Shown here piece by piece: positions 19,629 through 29,069 of a stretch of 40,380 bases of DNA. A model generated the notes under the pieces. It saw nothing but the letters and a program-made list of their open reading frames with translations. It made no database searches and was not told where the DNA came from. Both the position numbers and the translations under genes were made by a program. The stretch covers positions 1-40,380 of the forward strand of contig MUYB01000013.1 of the NCBI GenBank assembly GCA_002015125.1. The letters run 5' to 3'. Each line of letters begins with the position of its first letter. Positions within the stretch are counted from its first letter, which is position 1. Origin of the DNA: [Haemophilus] felis. Lineage in GTDB: Bacteria; Pseudomonadota; Gammaproteobacteria; Enterobacterales; Pasteurellaceae.

Positions 19629-20834
19629 TTATCTAAATTTTGAACGAAGCAACTCTTTTAAACTCTGACGAAAATTTCGGTCAAACTCCACTTTGTATTT
19701 AGGCGAGGAACAATCTCCCCAAAGCTTAAGAGGTAGCTCTAAATGTTGATAATTAGGATTATTAACGCCGACGTTTAACGCCACATCACATTGTAACCGG
19801 CTTAAATTCACCTTTCCTGAACCATTCACGATAATTTTCGAATTTTGGAAATAAAGTTTTTGCAAATGCAATTGTTCAAGATCCCAAGCAAATTCCGTAT
19901 CTAAACGTTCAAATTTAGTGTTAATTTCTCGGTTTTGCATCTCGTTGGTTAAATTTGCGGGAACGTATTTTTCTATTAGCTGCAAAATATTCAGTCCCTG
20001 CAATTCTCCTTGAAAAACAGATAACTTAGCATTGCCCTGCAATATTTTATTGTCTTCAACCAATAGGCGACCTTGAGAGTTCGTAGCGCCGCTAAGTAAA
20101 GTGGGCAAATTAAAAATTTTCGACCATTGCTGGATAAGCAAATTCTTTGCGTTGAAATGAATTTGTTGCTTATTAGCCTTAGCAAAAATATCCAATGTTA
20201 AATGCGAGGTTTGTGAATTATGCTGATGTAGCTCAGTTACCACATTAGTAATTTTCTGAAGGGGATCAAGCCGAATCTGGCTTTGTAGCTGCAGAAAGGA
20301 TTCGCCGTTAATTTGTAATTCCCTGAGATTAACTTGGTATTGGTTTAAATTAGGTGAAAATATCTTACCTTGCTGAACAGCCAAGTTAATTTCTTGTGTA
20401 TTCAACAACACTTTTTTATCAAATCGAATATTTAGCCATAAATCTTTGAAATTGATTTCATTTTGAGCAAACCCAATATAACCTTTAAGCTCGCCATTAA
20501 TATTGTTGAATTCAGGCTCTGCTTGACCGATTTTCCATATTTTGGCTTGTTCAAAGGAAAGTTGTTTAAAACTATTTTGTAGATTAAACAAAGATTGAAA
20601 ATCTAAATGTAAGCTGACTTCTTTAGCTTCAATTTTTGTTTTTGGATTTTGCCAATGAACTTGAAATAAGTTGGCGGACAATTTCGGTAACAAACTGAGT
20701 TGCAACTGTTCAAATTGAATTTGCTGTTGATGTAGCACCTTCGTCAGTTCCGACTTGATAAAGTGAAGTGCAATGAAAGTAGCGATAAAGATCGCTAATA
20801 AAAATAGGCTTAATCTAATAGCGATCTTTTTCAT
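19629..20834 (-). CDS. AsmA-family inner-membrane/periplasmic protein
   Basis: The 401-residue protein starts MKKIAIRLSLFLLAIFIATFI. A single N-terminal membrane anchor leads into a long periplasmic domain of beta-rich, low-complexity sequence. AsmA-like segments near the C-terminus (LQGLNILQLIEKYV, then VNGSGKVNLSRLQCDVAL and LPLKLWGDCSSPKYKVEF) place it in the AsmA/YhjG-related group, which is linked to outer-membrane lipid transport and assembly. The start ATG 20834 lies one base after the dcd stop. A longer frame reaches 20930 but overlaps dcd and lacks a signal-like start. Function in this organism is inferred. Confidence 0.85.
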   Translation of the reverse strand: MKKIAIRLSLFLLAIFIATFIALHFIKSELTKVLHQQQIQFEQLQLSLLPKLSANLFQVHWQNPKTKIEAKEVSLHLDFQSLFNLQNSFKQLSFEQAKIWKIGQAEPEFNNINGELKGYIGFAQNEINFKDLWLNIRFDKKVLLNTQEINLAVQQGKIFSPNLNQYQVNLRELQINGESFLQLQSQIRLDPLQKITNVVTELHQHNSQTSHLTLDIFAKANKQQIHFNAKNLLIQQWSKIFNLPTLLSGATNSQGRLLVEDNKILQGNAKLSVFQGELQGLNILQLIEKYVPANLTNEMQNREINTKFERLDTEFAWDLEQLHLQKLYFQNSKIIVNGSGKVNLSRLQCDVALNVGVNNPNYQHLELPLKLWGDCSSPKYKVEFDRNFRQSLKELLRSKFR

Positions 20835-20835
20835 T

Positions 20836-21420
20836 TTATTTATCCTCGTTAATACGGCTTGCCACGGCACTTTGCTGATTTTTATATTTAGCGTTTTTAC
20901 GGCTATTATATGGACGTGCTGCCGTGCCACTTAAGACTTCAAAACTCAATGCGCCAATAACCATATTTGGACGTAAAGCTAAAGGTAATTTGCCTGAGTT
21001 GAAAAATTCCAACACAATTTTACCTTCCCAACCCGGATCAATGCGATGAGCGGTAACATGTACCATTAAACCTAAACGAGCTAAGGAAGATCGACCGTCT
21101 AACCAACCGATAATATTGGCAGGTAATTTCACAGATTCAAGCGTCGCCGCTAAAGCAAGTTCTCCTGGGTGTAAAAAGAAGGCTTCATTTTCTGCAATCA
21201 GAATTTCCTCGCTCATCACCGACTCAAGCTGTGCAGAAACTTCTTCTTTTGGACCACTTAAATCAATAAAAGGTGCGGAATGTTCACGAAATACACGGAA
21301 AGAATTACCAAGGCGAACATCAATGGTCGCGCCATTGATTTTCTCGTTACTTGGTCGTGGCGTTAAAGCAATAATGCCTTCATCTAAATAACGCTCAATA
21401 TCAGTATCACATAATCTCAT
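20836..21420 (-). CDS. dcd: dCTP deaminase
   Basis: Dcd deaminates dCTP to dUTP, feeding thymidylate synthesis. The 194-residue protein begins [39 protein letters not shown] and has the active-site region [25 protein letters not shown] (catalytic E and R region following) and [23 protein letters not shown]. The length agrees with the enterobacterial enzyme. It sits 10 bases after udk, another pyrimidine salvage gene, so the pair probably forms one transcript. Confidence 0.97.
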   Translation of the reverse strand: MRLCDTDIERYLDEGIIALTPRPSNEKINGATIDVRLGNSFRVFREHSAPFIDLSGPKEEVSAQLESVMSEEILIAENEAFFLHPGELALAATLESVKLPANIIGWLDGRSSLARLGLMVHVTAHRIDPGWEGKIVLEFFNSGKLPLALRPNMVIGALSFEVLSGTAARPYNSRKNAKYKNQQSAVASRINEDK

Positions 21421-21430
21421 TTTTTATTCC

Positions 21431-22081
21431 TTAACGTCTGCCTAATAATTGACGAATTTGAGCTTTTAACATATTGATTGCAATACGATTTTTCCCACCT
21501 CTCGGAATAATAATATCCGCATACTGCTTAGAAGGTTCGATAAATTGTAAATACATTGGACGTACCGTTTTGCGATATTGTTCCACAACAGATTCCAAGG
21601 TGCGTGCCCGTTCTTTCATATCACGTTGTAAACGGCGGATAAAACAAATATCTAAAGGGGCGTCCACAAAAACAGACACATTCACTTCTTGGCGTAAACG
21701 TTCATCAGTAAGCAATAAAATACCCTCCAAAATAATCACTTTTTTGGGTTCAAAATACCGCACTTTATTGGTTCTTGTGTGTTCTACATAGCTATAATCT
21801 GGAATTTCAACGGCTTTGTCTAACTTCAAGGTTTTCAAATGCTCAATTAACAGCTCTCGATCCATTGAGTTTGGGTGATCGTAATTGGTCTTCACTCGCT
21901 CTTCCATCGCCAAATGAGATTGATCTTTATAATAACTGTCTTCCGAAATAATCCCTATTTCCTCACAGCCTAACTCATCGCAAAGTTCTCGATGCACAGT
22001 GGAGGCGATTAAACTTTTGCCCGATGCTGAAGCCCCAGCAATGGCAATAATAATACAAGATGAATTTAAACTATTTGGCAT
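21431..22081 (-). CDS. udk: Uridine kinase
   Basis: Udk phosphorylates uridine and cytidine. The P-loop GASASGKS is at 16-23. ISEDSYYKD follows at about 45-53, then YDHPNSMD, and the substrate-binding stretch [24 protein letters not shown]. Length is 216 residues. It is separated from dcd by 10 bases and follows epmA by about 58 bases in the same direction. One uptake-signal copy lies inside the gene and another just upstream. Confidence 0.97.
   Translation of the reverse strand: MPNSLNSSCIIIAIAGASASGKSLIASTVHRELCDELGCEEIGIISEDSYYKDQSHLAMEERVKTNYDHPNSMDRELLIEHLKTLKLDKAVEIPDYSYVEHTRTNKVRYFEPKKVIILEGILLLTDERLRQEVNVSVFVDAPLDICFIRRLQRDMKERARTLESVVEQYRKTVRPMYLQFIEPSKQYADIIIPRGGKNRIAINMLKAQIRQLLGRR
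21757..21765 (-). repeat. DNA uptake signal core (Hin type)
   Basis: Exact AAGTGCGGT on the minus strand within udk. Confidence 0.85.
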
Positions 22082-22121
22082 ATTACCTCCTCATAAGTTA
22101 TCGCAAAATAGGGGAAAACTG

Positions 22122-22130
22122 ACCGCACTT
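22122..22130 (-). repeat. DNA uptake signal core (Hin type)
   Basis: Exact AAGTGCGGT on the minus strand in the short udk-epmA spacer. Confidence 0.85.
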
Positions 22131-22139
22131 TCCATTGCA

Positions 22140-23108
22140 CTAAGCAATATCCACTGAAAACGCCATTACATCAGCAATTTTTTCAGCCTCTAAAGCAATC
22201 ATCAATAAACGATCGATGCCTAATGCGACGCCAGAACAATTCGGAACGCCTGCTCGCAACGCCTCAAGCAAACGAATATCAATCTCCTGTGCTGGTAGCC
22301 CCATTTTTTCACGCAGACGATTATCTTGCTCAAAACGGTGTTGTTGCTCATTCGCATCGGTCAACTCGTGAAAACCGTTGGCAAGCTCTAAACCTTTGTA
22401 ATAAAACTCAAAACGCTCCGCAACACGGTGATCCTCTGAACTTACTTGAGCTAATGCAGCTTGAGTGGCTGGGAAATGGTAAACTGCCACAGGATTTTCC
22501 TGTCCAATTTTTGGCTCAACTAGGCTACTAAATAAAAATTGTAGCAAAGTATCTCGGCTTTCATTTTCTGCCCCTAATAAATTATGTTGCTTGGCTTTAG
22601 CAATTAATTCTGATCTTTCCGCCGATAAAGGATCAAGCCCGACGTACTCTTGAAACGCAAATTGATAGCTTAAACTCTCAGTAGGTTTACAATCTAAAAT
22701 CTGTTGCAATAAATCGTCCACTTCATTGATTAAACGATACATATCAAAGTGCGGTCGATACCATTCCAACATAGTAAATTCAGGATTATGTCGTTGCCCT
22801 GATTCCTCATTACGAAACACTCGACAAATTTGGAAAATCGGACCGCTGCCTGCAGCCAACAAACGCTTCATATGATATTCAGGACTAGTAGAAAGCCACA
22901 GGGTTTTAGATTGTTCTGCGAAAGGAGAAATGAATTGCGTATTGAAGGTAGATAAATGAACATCTGTTACACCAAATTCACTTAAAACAGGTGTTTCCAC
23001 CTCAAGTAGCCCACGTTCAGTAAAAAAGCGACGAATTTTGTTAATAATTTTTGCTCGCTTCAGTAAATTTTGGATATTTGCCGAAGGTTTCCAAACTATT
23101 TCTTGCAT
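22140..23108 (-). CDS. epmA: Elongation factor P (R)-beta-lysine ligase
   Basis: EpmA (GenX/PoxA/YjeA) is a lysyl-tRNA synthetase paralogue without anticodon domain that attaches beta-lysine to EF-P, easing translation of polyproline. The 322-residue length and class II motifs fit. Motif 2 is [22 protein letters not shown], motif 3 is [12 protein letters not shown], and [18 protein letters not shown] lies near the N-terminus. Adjacency to the divergent frdABCD operon is a classic arrangement in gammaproteobacteria and supports the call. Confidence 0.97.
   Translation of the reverse strand: MQEIVWKPSANIQNLLKRAKIINKIRRFFTERGLLEVETPVLSEFGVTDVHLSTFNTQFISPFAEQSKTLWLSTSPEYHMKRLLAAGSGPIFQICRVFRNEESGQRHNPEFTMLEWYRPHFDMYRLINEVDDLLQQILDCKPTESLSYQFAFQEYVGLDPLSAERSELIAKAKQHNLLGAENESRDTLLQFLFSSLVEPKIGQENPVAVYHFPATQAALAQVSSEDHRVAERFEFYYKGLELANGFHELTDANEQQHRFEQDNRLREKMGLPAQEIDIRLLEALRAGVPNCSGVALGIDRLLMIALEAEKIADVMAFSVDIA
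22747..22755 (+). repeat. DNA uptake signal core (Hin type)
   Basis: Exact AAGTGCGGT on the plus strand inside epmA. Confidence 0.85.
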
Positions 23109-23463
23109 AATTGAAGTGATATTCTAAAAATAAAAAGTGAGCCATTCTAACGAACATACTTAGAGATTTCAATTTATCTAATAAATTACTTTCGCCCTAA
23201 ACTAACGAAGACCAACAATTCTTTTTATCAAATAAAATTTGCCTATAAATTTTACATTTCATCAAGTGCAGAAAGCTATAAAACAGGGGCTAATTGATAA
23301 AGGTTTTCATTAGCTTTAACAAGGCTTTTAACTTTTTTGAGGTAGATCACGAAACTGATCTTTTGCTGTAAAAAAAGTTATGAATTTGTAAAAAAAATGG
23401 CAAAATGACTTCGCCCTAAAATCTTATTGTTTATTTTTTACTTTATCTATTCGGAGGAATATC
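23109..23463. other. Divergent control region between epmA and frdA
   Basis: These 355 AT-rich bases hold no gene. They must carry the frd promoter. A CRP-like site is annotated at 23336-23351. Several FNR-type half sites (TTGAT, ATCAA) occur, but I found no complete TTGAT-N4-ATCAA, so oxygen control by FNR is likely from knowledge of frd operons rather than shown here. Downstream of the CRP-like site, TATGAA at 23379 is a possible -10 element. Confidence 0.5.
23336..23351. promoter_or_regulatory. Candidate CRP site upstream of frdA
   Basis: TTTGA-N6-TCACG matches the TGTGA-N6-TCACA consensus at 8 of 10 half-site positions. It is about 110 bases before the frdA start. A possible role is catabolite-responsive activation of fumarate respiration. 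Confidence 0.4.
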
Positions 23464-25257
23464 GTGCAAACTGTTAATGTCGATATTGCAATTGTAGGTG
23501 CTGGTGGCGGTGGTTTGCGTGCAGCTATTGCAGCAGCGGAAGCAAATCCTAACTTAAAAATTGCATTAGTTTCAAAAGTATATCCTATGCGTAGCCATAC
23601 TGTGGCAGCAGAAGGTGGTGCAGCAGCGGTTATCAAAGAAGAAGATTCTTATGATAAACACTTCCACGATACTGTTGCAGGTGGTGACTGGTTATGTGAA
23701 CAAGATGTTGTCGAATATTTCGTACAACACTCCCCTGTGGAAATGTCTCAACTTGAACGTTGGGGTTGCCCTTGGAGCCGTAAACAAGATGGCGATGTGA
23801 ATGTTCGCCGTTTCGGTGGTATGAAAATTGAGCGTACTTGGTTTGCTGCGGATAAAACAGGTTTCCATTTATTGCACACTCTATTCCAAACTTCCATTCA
23901 ATACCCACAAATTGTACGTTTTGATGAACACTTTGTTTTAGATATTCTTGTTGATGATGGTCACGCTCGTGGTATGGTCGCAATGAATATGATGGAAGGT
24001 ACCTTAGTACAAATTAACGCTAACGCCGTGGTGATCGCTACTGGCGGCGGCTGTCGTGCATTCCGCTTCAACACCAACGGTGGCATTGTAACTGGCGACG
24101 GCTTATCAATGGCATATCGCCACGGCGTGCCATTGCGTGATATGGAATTTGTGCAATATCACCCAACAGGCTTGCCGAATACTGGGATTTTGATGACCGA
24201 AGGTTGTCGTGGTGAAGGCGGTATCTTAGTGAATAAAAATGGCTACCGTTACTTACAAGACTATGGTCTAGGCCCTGAAACACCAATTGGCAAACCAGAA
24301 AATAAATATATGGAACTTGGTCCACGGGATAAAGTTTCTCAAGCATTCTGGCAAGAATTACAAAAAGGCAACACTTTAAAAACCGCCAAAGGTGTTGATG
24401 TTGTTCATCTTGACTTACGTCATTTAGGTGAAAAATACTTACATGAACGTTTACCGTTTATCTGTGAGTTAGCTCAAGCCTATGAAGGTGTTGATCCTGC
24501 TAAATCCCCAATTCCAGTACGTCCAGTAGTGCATTACACCATGGGCGGCATCGAAGTTGATTTCAATAGTGAAACTCGTATTAAAGGCTTATTTGCTGTG
24601 GGTGAGTGTGCTTCCTCAGGTTTACACGGTGCTAACCGTTTAGGTTCAAACTCTTTGGCTGAATTAGTGGTATTAGGACGAGTGGCTGGTGAATACGCCG
24701 CACAACGTGCCGTTGAAGCACCTGCGGTAAATCAAAGCGCAGTAGATGCTCAAGCAAGAGATGTTGTTCAACGCTTAGAAGATCTCTACAACCAAGAGGG
24801 AACAGAGTCTTGGTCGCAAATTCGTGATGAAATGGGCGACTCAATGGAAGAGGGTTGCGGTATTTACCGTACTCAAGAAAGCATGCAAAAAACCGTGGAT
24901 AAAATTGCGGAATTAAAAGAACGCCATAAACGTATTCGCATTGCAGACCGCTCCAGCGTATTTAACACCAATGTGTTATATACCGTTGAATTAGGCTATA
25001 TCCTTGATGTGGCACAATCTATTGCGAACTCAGCAATTGAACGTAAAGAATCTCGTGGTGCTCACCAACGTTTAGACTACGTTGAACGTGATGATGTGAA
25101 TTACTTAAAACATACCCTTGCATTCTACAATGGTGAAGGCGCACCTCGCATTGAATACAGCGATGTAAAGATCACTAAATCTCAACCAGCTAAACGTGTT
25201 TACGGTGCTGAAGCAGAAGCGCAAGAAGCAAAAGGGAAGGAGAATGCAAATGGTTAA
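23464..25257 (+). CDS. frdA: Fumarate reductase flavoprotein subunit
   Basis: FrdA is the catalytic subunit reducing fumarate to succinate in anaerobic respiration. It starts at GTG 23464 behind a strong GGAGGAA site. The FAD-binding motif [11 protein letters not shown] is at 11-21. The covalent-FAD histidine is H45 in [10 protein letters not shown]. The active-site segments [13 protein letters not shown] and [22 protein letters not shown] are present. Length is 597 residues, as in other Frd enzymes. Its stop overlaps the frdB start region by eight bases. Confidence 0.98.
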   Translation: MQTVNVDIAIVGAGGGGLRAAIAAAEANPNLKIALVSKVYPMRSHTVAAEGGAAAVIKEEDSYDKHFHDTVAGGDWLCEQDVVEYFVQHSPVEMSQLERWGCPWSRKQDGDVNVRRFGGMKIERTWFAADKTGFHLLHTLFQTSIQYPQIVRFDEHFVLDILVDDGHARGMVAMNMMEGTLVQINANAVVIATGGGCRAFRFNTNGGIVTGDGLSMAYRHGVPLRDMEFVQYHPTGLPNTGILMTEGCRGEGGILVNKNGYRYLQDYGLGPETPIGKPENKYMELGPRDKVSQAFWQELQKGNTLKTAKGVDVVHLDLRHLGEKYLHERLPFICELAQAYEGVDPAKSPIPVRPVVHYTMGGIEVDFNSETRIKGLFAVGECASSGLHGANRLGSNSLAELVVLGRVAGEYAAQRAVEAPAVNQSAVDAQARDVVQRLEDLYNQEGTESWSQIRDEMGDSMEEGCGIYRTQESMQKTVDKIAELKERHKRIRIADRSSVFNTNVLYTVELGYILDVAQSIANSAIERKESRGAHQRLDYVERDDVNYLKHTLAFYNGEGAPRIEYSDVKITKSQPAKRVYGAEAEAQEAKGKENANG

Positions 25258-26020
25258 TGAATCTGTAATGAATGTAGAAGTGCTACGTTACAATCCAGAA
25301 GTAGATAAAGAGCCGTACTTACGTACTTATCAAGTTCCTTATGATAACCAAACTTCATTACTTGATGCTTTAGGTTATATTAAAGATAAACTTGAACCCG
25401 AGCTGTCTTACCGCTGGTCTTGTCGTATGGCGATTTGTGGTTCTTGTGGAATGATGGTGAACGGCAAGCCAAAACTTGCTTGTAAAACTTTCTTGCGTGA
25501 TTACAGTGGTCATATGCGTATTGAACCACTTGCCAACTTCCCAATTGAACGTGACTTAGTGGTTGACTTAAGTCATTTCATTGAAAGTCTAGAAGCGATT
25601 AAACCTTATATTATCGGTAACAAAGCACCTGAATTAGACGGCAAACCACATCCTTCATCTGAGCTTGCGAAAAGCCGTACTAAACAAACCCCAGCACAAT
25701 TAGAGAAATATCGCACTTTCTCAATGTGCATCAACTGTGGTTTATGTTATGCCGCTTGTCCACAATTTGGTTTAAATCCAGAATTCGTTGGTCCAGCTGC
25801 CTTAACCCTTGCTCATCGCTACAATTTAGATAATCGTGATCATGGTAAAGATCAACGTATGAAAATTCTAAATGGTAAAAATGGTGTTTGGAGCTGTACT
25901 TTTGTTGGTTATTGTTCTGAAGTGTGTCCAAAACACGTTGACCCTGCTTCTGCAGTAAACCAAGGTAAAGTAGAAAGCGCGAAAGACTATGTAATTGCAA
26001 TGCTTAAACCGCAAAAGTAA
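25250..26020 (+). CDS. frdB: Fumarate reductase iron-sulfur subunit
   Basis: FrdB passes electrons from menaquinol to FrdA through three clusters. The [2Fe-2S] ligands are C58, C63, C66 and C78. The [4Fe-4S] cysteines are in [12 protein letters not shown] (from C160), and the [3Fe-4S] set is completed in [17 protein letters not shown]. Two ATGs are close together (25244, 25250). The second is chosen because AAGGAG at 25237-25242 is then seven bases away, and the 256-residue product matches the family length. The start lies inside the end of frdA, so translation is coupled. Confidence 0.97.
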   Translation: MVNESVMNVEVLRYNPEVDKEPYLRTYQVPYDNQTSLLDALGYIKDKLEPELSYRWSCRMAICGSCGMMVNGKPKLACKTFLRDYSGHMRIEPLANFPIERDLVVDLSHFIESLEAIKPYIIGNKAPELDGKPHPSSELAKSRTKQTPAQLEKYRTFSMCINCGLCYAACPQFGLNPEFVGPAALTLAHRYNLDNRDHGKDQRMKILNGKNGVWSCTFVGYCSEVCPKHVDPASAVNQGKVESAKDYVIAMLKPQK

Positions 26021-26030
26021 GGAGTGTAAA

Positions 26031-26429
26031 ATGACAGCAACAACCAGCAAACGCAAAAAATATGTGCGTGAAGTTAAACCAACGTGGTGGAAAAAGTTAG
26101 ATTTTTACAAACTTTATATTGCACGAGAAGCAACCGCACTTCCAACATTATGGTTTTGTTTAATCTTATTCTACGGTGTGGTTTGTTTAGGTAATGGCAG
26201 TTTCAAAGCAGACTTTATCCCATTCCTACAAAACCCAATCGTGGTGATTTTAAACATCATCACCCTCGCAGCAATGTTATTAAATACAGTAACCTACTAT
26301 TTTATGACACCAAAAGTATTAAATATCATTGTAAAAAATGAACGCATTAATCCAAATATCATCACGCTTGGATTATGGGCAGCAACCGCCGTTGCCAGCG
26401 TATTAATTCTTGTATTGATGTATATCTAA
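26031..26429 (+). CDS. frdC: Fumarate reductase membrane anchor subunit C
   Basis: FrdC anchors the enzyme and helps form the quinone sites. The 132-residue protein has a hydrophilic N-terminus ([22 protein letters not shown]), then [20 protein letters not shown] (the family signature around the first helix), and two further membrane helices. AAGGAG lies upstream of ATG 26031, 10 bases after frdB. Confidence 0.96.
   Translation: MTATTSKRKKYVREVKPTWWKKLDFYKLYIAREATALPTLWFCLILFYGVVCLGNGSFKADFIPFLQNPIVVILNIITLAAMLLNTVTYYFMTPKVLNIIVKNERINPNIITLGLWAATAVASVLILVLMYI
26133..26141 (-). repeat. DNA uptake signal core (Hin type)
   Basis: Exact AAGTGCGGT on the minus strand inside frdC. Confidence 0.85.
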
Positions 26430-26440
26430 GGAGGGAAAAG

Positions 26441-26782
26441 ATGAAAGAATTACCAAAACGTTCTAACGAACCTGTTGTATGGCTCTTATTCGGTGCAGGC
26501 ACCACCGTCAGTGCAATGTTTTTCCCTGTGTTAGTTTTACTACTTGGATTTTTATTGCCATTCGGCTTGGTTTCCGCAGATAATTTAATCGCATTCTCTC
26601 AAACTATTATTGGAAAATTAGCAATCTTAGTATTATTAATTTTCCCAATGTGGGGAGCAATGCACCGAATTCATCACGGAATGCACGATTTCAAACTCCA
26701 CATTCCTGCTAGCGGTTGGATTTTCTACGGACTTTCCACCTTATACAGCTTATTAGTTTGTTTCGCTGTATTTGGATTGTAA
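26441..26782 (+). CDS. frdD: Fumarate reductase membrane anchor subunit D
   Basis: FrdD is the second membrane anchor. The 113-residue protein begins [20 protein letters not shown] and has three membrane helices, with the conserved [13 protein letters not shown] loop between the second and third. AAGGAGG precedes ATG 26441. It is the last gene of frdABCD and is followed by a terminator. Confidence 0.96.
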   Translation: MKELPKRSNEPVVWLLFGAGTTVSAMFFPVLVLLLGFLLPFGLVSADNLIAFSQTIIGKLAILVLLIFPMWGAMHRIHHGMHDFKLHIPASGWIFYGLSTLYSLLVCFAVFGL

Positions 26783-26800
26783 AAATCGAATAACGTTATC

Positions 26801-26849
26801 ATAGCACCTCAAAAATTAGGCTAAACAGTCTTATTAATTGAGGTGCTAT
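26801..26849 (+). terminator. Intrinsic terminator of frdABCD
   Basis: A 12-bp perfect stem (ATAGCACCTCAA/TTGAGGTGCTAT) encloses a 25-base loop and is followed by a run of T. It begins 19 bases after the frdD stop. Confidence 0.9.
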
Positions 26850-26919
26850 TTTTTTACAAAAGAATTATGCAAGTTTCAATTCTTTTCCTCACAAAAATCA
26901 AATAGTCTAAATATAAAAA

Positions 26920-26949
26920 AAGAACATTAATTTATAAATTAATGTTCTT
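26920..26949 (-). terminator. Terminator of the GTPase operon
   Basis: This is a 30-base perfect palindrome (arms AAGAACATTAA and TTAATGTTCTT). On the minus strand it is followed by a T tract, so it fits the end of the leftward GTPase transcript. It lies about 60 bases past the second (distal) stop of the GTPase frame, and about 230 past the first. Confidence 0.8.
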
Positions 26950-27009
26950 GTTAATTTAAAACGACTTAGGATATAACAAGCAATTTATCATATTTTAGGC
27001 TTATTGTTA

Positions 27010-27177
27010 TTATTTTTTCTTAGGATTATCTCCCCACAAGAAGTCAAAAAGAGATCTGATACTATGTTCTTCTATATATGCTTTTGTATCTTCTTTTGCT
27101 TTTAACTCATTTTCTTTAAATGCAAAGGGAAAAAATGGAGAGAAAGAAGCACCAGATTCCTCTTTCTCGTTTTCCTC
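27010..27177 (-). other. In-frame continuation of the GTPase gene after its TAA stop
   Basis: After the TAA at 27178-27180 the same frame stays open for 55 codons. It begins EENEKEESGASFSPFFPF, ends SIRSLFDFLWGDNPKKK, and stops with TAA at 27010-27012. The composition looks like coding sequence: an acidic linker, an aromatic block and a basic end. The aromatic tail echoes the C-terminus of the neighbouring paralogue (KAVWNRWFG). This suggests the ancestral protein was about 339 residues and the internal TAA is a recent nonsense change (for example from GAA or CAA). Readthrough is an alternative. Confidence 0.65.
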
Positions 27178-28029
27178 TTATTCCAACATATCCCTTAATT
27201 CACTTTCCAGATCACCCAATTCATTTAATAGTTCAGCCACATCTTCTTGTTGAAATTGAAAAGCAGATAAAGTCCACTCTCTTGTTTTTCGATATTCTCT
27301 TTTAATACAGCCAAAGGTTGCCTCTAAAGATATTTCCTCTGCTATTTTTGAATCCTTATTTAATCGAAATAAAATTAAATCAAAAATATCCTCAAAATTA
27401 TAATTTTTGAAAGAGCCATTATGATAATCTGTTGAAATCGCAACTACATTAACCCCTTCAATATCAAAATTGCTGAAAATTCGATATTTATTACGATTAA
27501 TATTTTCTTTTTGCTTTTCAGAAGGTTGATACGCTACTCTATCCCATTCCCGACTAGGAGCCGCTTTATCAGCTTGGCTTAAAATAAAAATACATTTATC
27601 TTTAATTTCTGTATTTGATAAATAAGTATTAAAGAAATTCTCATCTTCCAAGACCGCTCTATCATCAATTTTAATAACCCAAAGAATCACATCTAATTGG
27701 TCTAAATAAGAATGATATAAATCTACATAACTTTTATCCCACTCGCCATTTTCTGCGATCCCCGGAAAATCAATTAAGCACGCATTCATTTCCGCAATTT
27801 TAGTAGGAATTAACTGAACAGCACGAGTACAACCACTAGCAGCCCCACTTTTGCATAAGTTGGATTGGCATAATGTGTTAATAAGGCTGGATTTCCCTGC
27901 TCCCGACTTCCCCATCACTCCTATGGTTAAGGCAGTGCCATCACCTCTTATTTTGTTATTGGCACGAGCGACTTCCGATAGATATTGTTTTAATTCTTGA
28001 TCCTGAATGGAATCTAATAAATCGATCAT
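27178..28029 (-). CDS. Small GTPase (YfjP/YeeP-like), possibly truncated
   Basis: The 283-residue protein is a TRAFAC-type GTPase. G1 is GKSGAGKS (40-47), a likely G2 is GCTR (67-70), G3 is DFPG (87-90), and G4 is SQADK (151-155) in place of the usual NKxD. It resembles the 50S-binding-type GTPases found on E. coli prophage-like islands (YfjP, YkfA, YeeP), whose roles are poorly known. The upstream gene at 28039 encodes a paralogue with the same WVIK(I/V)DDRA and SQxDKA signatures. Nine bases separate them, so they are one operon and their products may form a heteromer. An in-frame TAA ends the protein before a coherent 55-codon extension, so this form may lack its natural C-terminus. Confidence 0.8.
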   Translation of the reverse strand: MIDLLDSIQDQELKQYLSEVARANNKIRGDGTALTIGVMGKSGAGKSSLINTLCQSNLCKSGAASGCTRAVQLIPTKIAEMNACLIDFPGIAENGEWDKSYVDLYHSYLDQLDVILWVIKIDDRAVLEDENFFNTYLSNTEIKDKCIFILSQADKAAPSREWDRVAYQPSEKQKENINRNKYRIFSNFDIEGVNVVAISTDYHNGSFKNYNFEDIFDLILFRLNKDSKIAEEISLEATFGCIKREYRKTREWTLSAFQFQQEDVAELLNELGDLESELRDMLE

Positions 28030-28038
28030 ATATAGCTC

Positions 28039-28938
28039 CTATCCAAACCAACGATTCCACACAGCCTTAAATCCATCTACAACCACATCTTTCACCTTTC
28101 TTGCAATACTTTTTAAATGATGTGGAATAGAAGAATAATCAATAACAACATCTAATGCTTCTGATACATAATCAATAAAACCTTTCTGTGCTTCTTTTTT
28201 CGTTTCGAAACTAATATTCTGCTTATCCACACTTGCATAGAAACTGCTTTTCGCTTCTTTCGGCAAACTTAGCACACAAACTTGAACAAGCAAATCCACA
28301 TTATAGCGATCAAATTTTCCATCATAGAACTCACAAGCGACTGGGATTACAGTATTTAGAGGCACATTAAAATCATTTGCTAACCGATTTTGATTGTCTT
28401 TAATAACGTTAAGTTGTTTATTAGAAGGACAATACTTTTCGTAGTTCCAATCACGCGTTGGTTCCGCTTTATCACATTGACTAAGTACAAATAAAATACG
28501 ATCTTTTTTGTAAACTTTAATCAAGTCGTTATAAAATTCTTCATCATTTTTATTCGCTCGATCATCTACTTTAATAACCCATAAAATAAGATCTAAATCT
28601 TGCACTTTTTCGGCATAAAGTTTTGAATACTCTTGGTGTCTGTTCTCATTTTCAGCAATACCGGGCAAATCCATAAAAGTAATTTGATGCCGACCAATGT
28701 GTAAATGTTCTTCCTGAAAAGCTCGTGTACAACCGCCCACGCTACCTGTTTCACATACTGGTTTCCCTAAAATAGCGTTAATAAGAGAAGACTTTCCTGC
28801 CCCAGATTTTCCCATCACCCCAATTTTGGGCACATAATTGATTGCACTGTCCAACTTTGATTTTAATGGAGCACGAATTTCTTCTGGTAACTTATCTAAT
28901 AAACTATCTAATAATTGATCTGAATTAGCATTGCTCAT
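28039..28938 (-). CDS. Small GTPase (YfjP/YeeP-like), paralogue
   Basis: The 299-residue product starts at ATG 28938 behind GGAG. The frame is open seven codons further up without a ribosome site. G1 is GKSGAGKS (43-50), the GCTR block is at 69-72, G3 is DLPG (90-93), and SQCDKAEPTRDW contains the G4-like element. After the G domain come a helical stretch and an amphipathic, aromatic-ending C-terminus (DYSSIPHHLKSIARKVK, then FKAVWNRWFG) that could touch membranes or a partner. It is the first gene of a two-GTPase operon, divergent from an Xre regulator. The biochemical role is unknown; a stress or anti-phage function is an inference from the company such genes keep. Confidence 0.85.
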   Translation of the reverse strand: MSNANSDQLLDSLLDKLPEEIRAPLKSKLDSAINYVPKIGVMGKSGAGKSSLINAILGKPVCETGSVGGCTRAFQEEHLHIGRHQITFMDLPGIAENENRHQEYSKLYAEKVQDLDLILWVIKVDDRANKNDEEFYNDLIKVYKKDRILFVLSQCDKAEPTRDWNYEKYCPSNKQLNVIKDNQNRLANDFNVPLNTVIPVACEFYDGKFDRYNVDLLVQVCVLSLPKEAKSSFYASVDKQNISFETKKEAQKGFIDYVSEALDVVIDYSSIPHHLKSIARKVKDVVVDGFKAVWNRWFG

Positions 28939-28968
28939 AACAATCTCCTTAATTTGCAAGAAATATTA

Positions 28969-28990
28969 GCGAAAAAGTATATTTTTCCGC
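28969..28990. promoter_or_regulatory. Candidate operator in the GTPase promoter
   Basis: This near-palindrome (GCGAAAAA, AT-rich centre, TTTTTCCGC) lies between a possible -10 (TAATAT, minus, 28963-28968) and a weak -35 (TTGCGG, minus, 28987-28992) of the GTPase operon. It is about 100 bases from the divergent Xre gene. It is a reasonable binding site for that regulator. Confidence 0.4.
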
Positions 28991-29069
28991 AAAAAATGTT
29001 ACAATCCACAAAATCTATCCCTTACAACCCGAAAAAATTCCGTTCAACTTCCCTAAATTGTGGTGCATT

